Below, in pieces: positions 55,441-64,000 of a stretch of 64,000 nt of DNA (positions are counted from its first letter, which is position 1; the number at the start of each line of letters is the position of its first letter). The translations under genes and the position numbers were made by a program. The DNA comes from Edaphochlamys debaryana (lineage: Eukaryota; Chlorophyta; Chlorophyceae; Chlamydomonadales): assembly GCA_016858145.1 (NCBI GenBank), contig JAEHOE010000017.1, positions 1,273,860 to 1,337,859 on the forward strand, written 5' to 3'. The notes beneath the pieces are model-generated. The model did no database searches, was not told where the DNA came from, and saw only the letters and a list, made by a program, of their open reading frames with translations.

Positions 55441-57871
55441 ATGTCAGCTTCGGGCGATGATTCGAGCTATGAAGCTGAAAGTTGCTCCAGCAGCGATGAC
55501 GCCGACATGGACGACCTGGAAACGGAGGTTGAGGATGCCGCACAGAATGCCGACACCTCGCTTGCCCGCAAACTTCAGCAAGTGGCTGATCACTTCCGAG
55601 ACGCCCTGGAGGCCGTGGAGACAATGAAGGAGCAGACTTCCACAGACACGCAGCTCCTGCGCCAAGCCATGGCAAAGAAAGCTGACAGACTCCTCCATGT
55701 CGCCCTAAAGGCCAAGGCGCTAGCTAAAGTAGAAGCCGCTACTGGCGTCAACGCTACCAGCGGCGTCGAGGCTGCTGCCCACACCGATGCGGGTGGTGCG
55801 GCCGCTGCGGGCGGGGAAGCAGCTGAGGGCGGAGGTGGCGGGGACGGTACCAACGCGGATGGTGCAGGCGCCGCTCCCGGCAGCGGCGCCGATGACGGCA
55901 GTGGCGACCGTGCTGGCGACGCCGCCTGCCCTGAGGACGGCTCCCAACCTCCGCCTGGAGGCAGCGGCAGCGGGGGGCCTGAGGGCGTCGAGGCCATCAA
56001 GAAGGCCCAGATAGCCGCCGATCGCCAAATTTACCGGTATATGGGGTTGATCAGAAAATATATCAAGAAGATCATTGAGACGCATCCCGAAACTGGGAAG
56101 GGGCGCATTGGCGTCGCCTGCGTGACGTCACGACGGGTGGCTTATCGCCGCAGTGGGCCCAGCTCCAAGGGCAAGGAAAACCCCATGACGCCCGCTTTCA
56201 TGCCAGCGGCGGTCAAAGAGCTGATGCAAACCATGACGCTGGACGAGCTCAAAGCCCTTAACAACGGCAACGGCGACACCAAGGTGTACGAGGCTCTGGT
56301 GGGCTTGCTCTGCCAGGCGATCGGGTCCACGATACCGCCCGTGGTTGGCGAAGGTGCGTCCAATGGAAGGGGTCGAGGGGGCAGGGGTCGAGGGGGCAGG
56401 CTTTGCGGATAGAGCTTCCGCCAATGTAGCCCCTTTCCCGACCTCTATGACATTGCAGACTGTGCCCTGCTGCTTGCATGCAGAGCTGGAGGCAGATGGG
56501 GTCGTGGCGGTCTACACGGAGGCGTGCAAGACATGCCCCCCCATACGGCGGCTAATCACCCTCTTCAAGGGTGTCCTGAAGCGGGTGGACAACGCAGGGC
56601 TCACCGCCAGCGGCAGCACTCGCGAGGGTCCTGGCAGCGGTAACAATGGGGCTGGCGGTGGAGGCAGCAGGTCTGACGGCAGCCAGGCGGAAGCTGGCCT
56701 GCCCACTGGCTTGGCTGCCGCCGCCAACCTGGCCACCGCGGCAGGGGTGAGCAAGAAACGGATACAGGCAGCCTCCTGCACTGTTCCGTGCTAGCCGAAG
56801 GAATGTCCAGCGGGGCTTTCATCCTCCCCTGCAACAGCTGTGCTCTGCTGAAAGTGCCTGCCTCTCGTCCTGTATGACGACGCTTGCCTCAGCTGCCCCC
56901 TCCCACACACACATGCACTCCCCCTGCCCCGTTCACAGGAGCCGCAAGACCCCGTCGTGCCCCCTCCGCCGCCGGGCCCGCCTCCTTCCAACATGGGACC
57001 GGGCGGGGGGCACGGCAGTGCCGCGGCTGGCACGAGCAGCGCGGGCCTTGGCGGTAGCAGCGGTGGCGGGGTTGGCCAAACGGGTGGTGGCGGTGAGGTC
57101 GACGGCGAGGGCGGCCACAGGGGCACCGCCGGCCTCCAGCCGGGCCCACGCCCCTCAGCCGCGCCCAGCGACCAGCCGCCGCCTGCGTCCGCCTCCGTGC
57201 AGGTGCGTTCAAGGGGCCACTCGCAGTCTAGCGGGGCTGGCTTCATCTCCACCGACAGCTGTGCTCCCCCTCAGCATGCCTGCCTTGCTTGCGTTCTGCG
57301 CGGCTACCTGTGTCACGGCTCCCTCCCTCTGCCCCTTCCGCAGGCGCCTCAAGTCCCCAGCGCGCCCCCTCCGCCGCCGGGCCCGCACACCGCCACGGGA
57401 CCGGGCGGGGGGCACGGCAGCGCCACGGCTGGCACGGGCAGCGCGGGCCTTGGCGCCGGCGGCGGTGGCGGAGGAGGCCAATCGGGCGGTGGCGGTCTGG
57501 GCGACGGAGACGGTGGCCACAGGGGCACCGCCGGCCTCCAGCCGGGCCCACAGGCCAGGGCCGCGCCCAGCGCCCAGGACAACGCAGGGCTCACCGCCAG
57601 CGGCAGCACTCGCGAGGGGCCTGGCAGCGGTAACAATGGGGCTGGCGGTGGAGGCAGCAGGTCTGACGGCAGCCAGGCGGAAGCTGGCCTGCTGGACACC
57701 GTGTGCCCCGAGCTGCCACCGCCAGAGAGCGGGAACGATTACAGCAAGGCGCAGTGCAACACGATCTTCCCCATGCTGATTCGAGCCGCGTGTTCAACCC
57801 TGTTCCTCAAGACGCTGATGTACGACTGCCTTGCCCAATACCGTGACACGGAGAAGGAGAGCAGTACCTAG
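55441..57871 (+). CDS. Acidic, low-complexity protein of unknown function (first ORF of the PHD/Ulp1 cluster)
   Basis: Four exons (55441-56353, 56484-56746, 56939-57202, 57344-57871) encode 655 aa with closed phases. I do not recognise the family. Residues 1-~110 are acidic and probably coiled coil (DDLETEVEDAAQNADTSLAR, VADHFRDALEAVETMKEQ). A Gly/Ala linker follows, then a basic helical part (IYRYMGLIRKYIKKIIETHP) and a conserved-looking domain ending in CKTCPPIRRLITLFKGVLKR. Exons 3 and 4 are copies of the PPPPPGP...GGGHGS unit that is amplified downstream. Exon 4 then carries a 114-bp segment copied from exon 2 and ends TLFLKTLMYDCLAQYRDTEK. The stop codon is only 6 bp before the next ATG, so it may belong to a longer transcript or to a mobile element. 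Confidence 0.55.
56588..56701 (+). repeat. 114-bp segment, source copy
   Basis: Differs from 57578-57691 at a single position (g-t-c versus g-g-c in the Gly-Pro codons). Encodes the stretch starting DNAGLTASGSTREGPGSGNN. Confidence 0.95.
57578..57691 (+). repeat. 114-bp segment, second copy fused to a repeat exon
   Basis: Near-perfect copy of 56588-56701. It is joined directly to an amplified PPPPPGP exon at GCCCAG, with no intron between, and the frame is kept. Confidence 0.95.
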
Positions 57872-57877
57872 AGCAAG

Positions 57878-60800
57878 ATGCCGGGAACACTCGACACGCT
57901 TGTGGACGCTTTTAAGGTCGAAGGCTATGTTCCCGGCACGTCCCTGCAGCAGCTCTCAGCAGCGGAGGGATCTGGCGGCGGTGGCAACACGGGCACGGGC
58001 CGGAGTGGTCAGCGGGGGCGAGGCCGTGGCACACGAGTTGTGCAGGAAACACGTGGGCGCAGCAGCTCAGGCGGGCGCAACCGTGGCCACTCGAAAGGGC
58101 GCTCGAGAAAACGAGGCATGGCGGACCACTTTGGCGACCTGGTGGCGGAACAGGTAACCTTAACAAGAATCCATAACGGCGAAAGTTGCCCACCTGTGCA
58201 GCGTAAGCCGTGATGTGTTTAGGCTTGCTTTGCTGCGTTCTGCGCGGCTACCTGTGTCACGGCTCCCTCCCCCTGCCCCTTCCGCAGGCGCCTCAAGTCC
58301 CCAGCGCGCCCCCTCCGCCGCCGGGCCCGCACACCGCCACGGGACCGGGCGGGGGGCACGGCAGCGCCACGGCTGGCACGGGCAGCGCGGGCCTTGGCGC
58401 CGGCGGCGGCGGCGGAGGAGGCCAATCGGGCGGTGGCGGTCTGGGCGACGGCGACGGTGGCCACAGGGGCACCGCCGGCCTCCAGCCGGGCCCACAGGCC
58501 AGGGCCGCGCCCAGCGCCCAGCCGCCGCCTGCGTCCGCCTCCGTGCAGGTGCGTTCAGGGGGCCGCTGGCAGTCTAGCTAGCGGGGCTGGCTTCATCTCC
58601 ACCGACAGCTGTGCTCCCCCTCAGCATGCCTGCCTGCATCTCGGCCTGCAGCGGTGCTCCGGTTGTGCTGATACCCCATCGGTCTTGTTGTCCCTGTCGG
58701 TTGCAGGTCGCTTCCGGAGCCGTTGTGCCGCCTCAGCCTTGCGCTATCTGCTCGGATTCGACATGCGGTGGCCCTCTCGGCCCCATGCTATCCTGTTTGT
58801 GCGGTCGCAGCCGTGCCCATACCGCTTGCGCCCGTGATGAGCCTGGTGGCGTGTACCGGTGCAAGGGTTGCACCCGCCTGCCCTGGGCCAATCACTTATC
58901 CTCTATTCCAGAAGACGACGTCCACGCTGGGCCTCTAACTACGCCACCCCGCATCCAGCAGCAACCTGGGCGGAAGCGGCCGGGGACAACACCCTCCGGC
59001 AGTGCGCGCCGGAAGCTCCCTCGGGTGGCGGATGACCACGCTTGCGAGCTATGCAAGGACACGAGCTCAGACGAGAGCGGGCCCCTGGGAGCGCTGCTCC
59101 TGTGTGATACCCAACTTCCTGAGGGCGGCGTGTGCAACAAGGGCTACCACGTGACGTGCCTGGGCTTGGCTAAGAAGCCGCGGGGGAAATGGTTCTGCCC
59201 CCAGTGCGCACCGGTAGGTCTTATCTCTTGAGCAACTGCCCTTCCTGCTCGCTCCGTGACATGCATACTCAACACCTGCAGGCCGCTGCAGCTGGCTTGG
59301 ACACTCGCCCAACAACGGCAGAACCCGCTGACTCTTGCGGGAGGTCTGCAGGCGGGCCAACCACGCGTGCAATGAAGCGAAGGGCAGAACAGGTGATGTG
59401 ACACCGCCCTTTCCTCTCAAATTCACCCGACTCTCCTTGCCAGGACACGCCTCAGCTTACAAGTTGTTACTGCACCCTTACAGGGTGAGACGGCCCAGCC
59501 AGCGCCTGCCTACAGGAGCACCGCCGGCCTCCAGCCGGGCCCACGCCCCTCAGCCGCGCCCAGCGCCCAGCCGCTGCCTGCGTCCGCCTCCGTGCAGGTG
59601 CGTTCAAGGGGCCGCTCGCGGTCTAGCGGGGCTGGCTTCATCTCCACCGACAGCTGTGCTCCCCCTCAGCATGCCTGCCTTGCTTGCGTTCTGCGCGGCT
59701 ACCTGTGTCACGGCTCCCTCCCCCTGCCCCTTCCGCAGGCGCCTCAAGACCCCAGCGCGCCCCCTCCGCCGCCGGGCCCGCCGCCCGCCGCCACGGAACC
59801 GGGCGAGGGATTCAGCGGCGCTGGGGCTGGCACGAGCACCGCGGGGCTCGACAGCGGCGGTCTAGGAGGGCAGGGCGGCTTCCAGGTTAGTTGGTCTCCT
59901 TTGCATGCGCCCATCGCCTAGAGTGTTAGGGTCGGACGCAGGGTTAGCCTATGCGGTTGCCTTGATTCTTCCTTTGTGTAGGGCATGACGGGTGAAGAGA
60001 CATGGCTCTTCAACGCTAGGCTCGCAAGGACCATCGAAGCTGCGGACGCGGCCCTTCAGGCCGGGGAGAAGAAGAAGGGGAGGCGGCAGAAGAAGAGCCC
60101 ACCGCTGCGAGAAACGCTCAGAGGCGAATGGCGTGGGGTGAGTCCAGTACCAGAGCAGCGAGACTTTTCAATGAGTTAAAACGTGCAAACACACATTGCA
60201 GACGTATGGAGACCACTGTGAAAGGGTGGCTGAAGAAGCAGCGGAGGCAGCAGCACGTGCGGATGTGCCGAAGGAGGAACGCCCCGCGCAGGAGTACAAT
60301 CCGTTCGATGCCACACCTCGTAAGTGAGCACAGCCGCGTTGAAAGTTTTCCTATCTAACGAGATGTATGTTGTGTCGTCGGCAGTGTCGCCCCTTGACGA
60401 CGACTCCAAGCGTTTCCTCGGATTGCCGCTTCAAGCAGCATGCGACTCTGCCTCTGGTAGCGGGGAGGTCGCCGCCGGCCTCCAGCCGGGCCCACGCCCC
60501 TCAGCCGCGCCCAGCGACCAGCCGCCGCCTGCGTCCGCCTCCGTGCAGGTGCGTTCAAGGGGCCGCTCGCGGTCTAGCGGGGCTGGCTTCATCTCCACCG
60601 ACAGCTGTGCTCCCCCCTCAGCATGCCTGCCTTGCTTGCGTTCTGCGCGGCTTCCTGTGTCACGGCTCCCTCCCCCTGCCCCTTCCGCAGGCGCCTCAAG
60701 TCCCCAGCGCGCCCCCTCCGCCGCCGGGCCCGCACACCGCCACGGGACCGGGCGGGGGGCACGGCAGCGCCACGGCTGGCACGAGCAGCGGGGGCCTTGG

Positions 60801-63667
60801 CGCCGGCGGCGGCGGCGGAGGAGGAGGCCAATCGGGCGGTGGCGGTCTGGGCGACGGCGACGGTGGCCACAGGGGCACCGCCGGCCTCCAGCCGGACCCA
60901 CGCCCCTCAGCCGCGCCCAGCGACCAGCCGCCGCCTGCGTCCGCCTCCGTGCAGGTGCGTTCAAGGGGCCGCTTGGAGTCTAGCGGGGCTGGCTTCATCT
61001 CCACCGACAGCTGTGCTCCCCCCTCAGCATGCCTGCCTTGCTTGCGTTCTGCGCGGCTACCTGTGTCACGGCTCCCTCCCCCTGCCCCTTCCGCAGGCGC
61101 CTCGAGTCCCCAGCGCGCCCCCTCCGCCGCCGGGCCCGCACACCGCCACGGGACCGGGCGGGGGGCACGGCAGCGCCACGGCTGGCACGAGCAGCGGGGG
61201 GCCTTGGCGCCGGCGGCGGCGGCGGAGGAGGCCAATCGGGCGGTGGCGGTCTGGGCGACGGCGACGGTGGCCACAGGGGCACCGCCGGCCTCCAGCCGGA
61301 CCCATGCCCCTCAGCCGCGCCCAGCGCCCAGCCGCCGCCTGCGTCCGCCTCCGTGCAGGTGCGTTCAAGGGGCCGCTTGGAGTCTAGCGGGGCTGGCTTC
61401 ATCTCCACCGACAGCTGTGCTCCCCCTCAGCATGCCTGCCTTGCTTGCGTTCTGCGCGGCTACCTGTGTCACGGCTCCCTCCCCCTGCCCCTTCCGCAGG
61501 CGCCTCAAGTCCCCAGCGCGCCCCCTCCGCCGCCGGGCCCGCACACCGCCACGGGACCGGGCGGGGGGCACGGCAGCGCCACGGCTGGCACGAGCAGCGG
61601 GGGCCTTGGCGCCGGCGGCGGCGGCGGAGGAGGCCAATCGGGCGGTGGCAGTCTGGGCGACGGCGACGGTGGCCACAGGGGCACCGCCGGCCTCCAGCCG
61701 GACCCACGCCCCTCAGCCGCGCCCAGCGACCAGCCGCCGCCTGCGTCCGCCTCCGTGCAGGTGCGTTCAAGGGGCCGCTTGGAGTCTAGCGGGGCTGGCT
61801 TCATCTCCACCGACAGCTGTGCTCCCCCTCAGCATGCCTGCCTTGCTTGCGTTCTGCGCGGCTTCCTGTGTCACGGCTCCCTCCCCCTGCCCCTTCCGCA
61901 GGCGCCTCAAGTCCCCAGCGCGCCCCCTCCGCCGCCGGGCCCGCACACCGCCACGGGACCGGGCGGGGGGCACGGCAGCGCCACGGCTGGCACGAGCAGC
62001 GGGGGCCTTGGCGCCGGCGGCGGCGGAGGAGGAGGCCAATCGGGCGGTGGCGGTCTGGGCGACGGCGACGGTGGCCACAGGGGCACCGCCGGCCTCCAGC
62101 CGGACCCACGCCCCTCAGCCGCGCCCAGCGACCAGCCGCCGCCGGGCAGTGGCGGTGTGGGCGACGGCGACGATGAGTGGGTGATCACCCATGAACTAAC
62201 GGTCGGTCCATCGCGCCAGCCGCCCTCCTGTGGACTGACGGACCCCCTGGCTCAGAGACTCGCAGCCGTCAAGTCCGTCCCGTTCAACCCTCGCAACCGC
62301 AACTGGGACCTCTGGGGTTCGGAGCTCCAGCGGCTGCAGGGAGATGCCGACTGCGACTTGTCGGACACGTCCATCAACCTCTACATCTTGTGAGCCCGTT
62401 TCCAAGCATCTCCTCACCTGGGTGCCCTGCAACCTGCACCCTTCGCCGTTATATATCCTTAACCACCCGAGTAACCCCGCCCTGGTGTGGCCCTCAGGTG
62501 GCTCTGGGACCACATGCCACCGGAGACACGCACGCGCTGCTGCCTGCTCGGCACCCACATGTACAGCAAGATTGTCGAGAAGGGCGCTGCGGAGGAGGCC
62601 TGGACGCGGCTTCGACCGAAGGAGTTGTGGGAATCTCTCTCGGGGCGCCACGAGGTGGGTGCGGCCTGGTGTTAGGGGCTAGCTGAAGTTAGAATGTAGA
62701 CTGCACTCAAGCAGTTGTCTTTTGTAGGTGGTGGACCTCTCCAAGAAGGACTTCGTGTTTCTGCCCATGCACACCGGGTTCCGCTGGTCCCTTCTCGTCA
62801 TCTGCCACCTGCCCCGGCTCGTGGACCCCAAAGCGCCCGGCACACCGATGATTCTGCACTTCGACTCCTCATGGGGTGGGCACTGCCGCACTGCTGTTGT
62901 GGCACTGCTACTCCTCTCCTTGACAGGACTTCTTCACATGCAGACGATGGTGGCAACTTCCACGCACCCGAGTACGGCAAGATTCGCCACTACCTGTCCT
63001 GTCAGCTGCGCAGCGCTGGCCACGGCACAGTGCGGGTCACGGCTGGCAGTTTCCCAGCCCGGAGGTGACGTGCGCGCGCCCCACCAGGGCATGACCAAGC
63101 ACTGCGCCGTCTTCATGCTGTCCACCCTGGAGCACTTCCTGGCACGACGTCCCGAGCGGGTGGAGCTCAGGGGCACAGAGCGCAAGAGTGAGTGCATGAG
63201 CCGTGGTGAATCCCCTTGTTATCAGGGCGTTTAGTGTGGCTTGCCACTGACGCTTGTGCCGTTGCCCATGACCAGCGCCGTCCTTGGTGGAGCTAGCCGA
63301 TGGCGGCGCGGTGCAGCACGACCTGAGCAACATCAAGTGGTACACCTCGGGCGAGGCGGCCGCCCTACGGTGGAAGCTGCGTGCGCTGGCGCTCAAGTGG
63401 CTGCTGCCGCACGTGTCAGCGGGTGACCGCGAGGCTGTAGAAAACCGCTCTCGCAGAGGCTACCGTGAGAACACCCAGGACGCCACTGCAGCCGCAAGGG
63501 AGGGTTCTGTGACATGGCCAGCGCGGAGGCTTGTCGGGCGGTTGGCGGCAGCGGCTTGTCGGGCGGTTGGAGGCAGCCGCTTGTCGGGCGGTTGGAGGCA
63601 GCGGCTTGTTGGGCGGTTGGAGGCAGCGGCCTTGTCGGGCGGTTGGAGGCAGCAGGCTTGTCGATGA
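57878..63667 (+). CDS. Protein with two PHD fingers, amplified Pro/Gly exons and degenerate Ulp1-like domain
   Basis: Exons: 57878-58153, 58288-58548, 58707-59213, 59282-59392, 59484-59597, 59739-59885, 59982-60137, 60202-60319, 60385-60548, 60691-60954, (61097-61358), 61500-61760, 61902-62389, 62498-62654, 62728-62875, 62927-63187, 63276-63667. Omitting the frameshifted bracketed exon keeps phase and gives 1274 aa. The first exon is basic and Gly/Arg-rich. Exon 3 has two C4HC3 PHD-type fingers (PCAICSD...RCKGC; CELCKD...GYHVTCLGL...KWFCPQC), usually histone-tail readers. The C-terminal part resembles Ulp1/SENP cysteine proteases: DFVFLPMHTGFRWSLLVICH, ILHFDSSW and HQGMTKHCAVFMLSTLEHF. The catalytic His position is Arg (RW for HW), and the Asp before the Cys is His. 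Splicing after 62875 is ambiguous. It could be a host regulator or part of a transposon. Confidence 0.55.
60549..62165 (+). repeat. Tandem array of ~403-407-bp exon-plus-intron units
   Basis: Exon starts at 60691, 61097, 61500 and 61902 are spaced 406, 403 and 402 bp. Exon and intron are both nearly identical between units. Each intron runs gtgcgttcaaggggccgc...ttccgcag and each exon starts GCGCCTC(A/G)AGTCCCCAGC. Related single units lie at 56939-57343, 57344, 58288 and 59597-59885. Confidence 0.95.
61097..61358 (+). pseudogene. Frameshifted copy of the amplified exon
   Basis: This copy is 262 nt while its neighbour at 61500 is 261 nt. The difference is one extra G in the run at about 61196-61201 (six G, five in the other copies). 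Inclusion would shift the frame; skipping it would not, since flanking introns are phase 0. Confidence 0.8.
63531..63665 (+). repeat. 25-bp minisatellite, about five copies
   Basis: Unit gcttgtcgggcggttggagg plus cagcg, five copies with small changes and one extra base in the last. It overlaps the 3' end of the Ulp1-like gene's frame, so the predicted last ~45 residues are minisatellite-encoded or the true stop lies earlier. Confidence 0.85.
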
Positions 63668-64000
63668 AAGGCCAAGGCTTGTCAGGCGGATAGCAATAAG
63701 GCAGAGGCGGATAGCCGGGCTCATGGATAGCCTATCACGACGACGAAAAACTTGAACGGATAGGAGAAGCGGGGACGAGGGGACTTTGGCAGCGGGTGCA
63801 GTGCTCGCAGGGGCCGTGCAGCGTACTTCGGATGACGACGAAAGGGGATGCAGCTGAGCGTTGTCGCCACCAGGTCCGCAACGCGAGAGAAGTAGGCAGG
63901 GTGCCAGCGGTGTGCATCGCCGAGGCAGGGGGTACCTATACTTTGGCAGGGGGCTTGCAAGGTGGCAGGTATTTCATGCTGTTGAAACCTCAAGTCCTCG
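63668..64000. other. Right-edge region without recognised gene
   Basis: A minus-strand open frame covers most of it (complement 63993-63721). Its product shows no family feature, so no gene is called. It might be the 3' flank of the cluster or the end of a neighbour beyond the window. Confidence 0.3.

Noticed and set aside
60367..62184. Open frame of ~600 codons running through the tandem array
   Set aside because: It reads through the introns as well as the exons, because the 403-bp units happen to lack stops in that frame. Splice-consistent phase-0 exons with proper borders explain the array better.
55441..63667. Complete transposon call
   Set aside because: No transposase, reverse transcriptase, terminal repeats or target-site duplication could be seen, so a mobile element is kept only as a hypothesis.

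Overview
This window looks like nuclear DNA of a volvocalean (Chlamydomonas-like) green alga. Base composition is very GC-rich. Genes are split by many short introns with GTGAGT/GTGCGT-type donors and CAG acceptors, and TGTAA poly(A) signals follow several genes. The gene content also fits: a nuclear mitochondrial ATP synthase alpha gene, a nuclear plastid ribosomal protein, and a Ser/Pro-rich wall-type glycoprotein. Splice models were built by hand; for most genes every intron phase closes and the frame stays open from ATG to stop.

Left third (1-24 kb): the 5' part of a minus-strand SET-domain gene is divergent from an hnRNP U-like gene (SPRY plus P-loop, long Gly/Met tail). Then come mitochondrial ATP synthase alpha (12 exons) and a TKL-type protein kinase whose SPE motif needs a 4-nt micro-exon. 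About 3.4 kb of repeat-rich, gene-poor DNA follows.

Middle (24-46 kb): two diverged cathepsin Z/X-like cysteine protease genes lie on the minus strand and bracket plastid S17, PEX19 and ICME. PEX19 ends in a CaaX box (CKMQ), and ICME, an esterase that removes methyl groups from prenylated CaaX proteins, is its divergent neighbour 466 bp away. A bacterial-type histone-deacetylase-like amidohydrolase follows.

Right third (46-64 kb): a group 1 LEA desiccation protein has each 20-residue motif in its own 60-nt phase-0 exon. Next are a stand-alone PUB-domain protein, a proline-rich glycoprotein, and an 8-kb plus-strand cluster. That cluster holds an acidic novel protein and, 6 bp later, a multi-exon gene with two PHD fingers, a recently amplified tandem exon array and a degenerate Ulp1-like protease domain. 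No reverse transcriptase, transposase, CRISPR array or convincing RNA gene was found.
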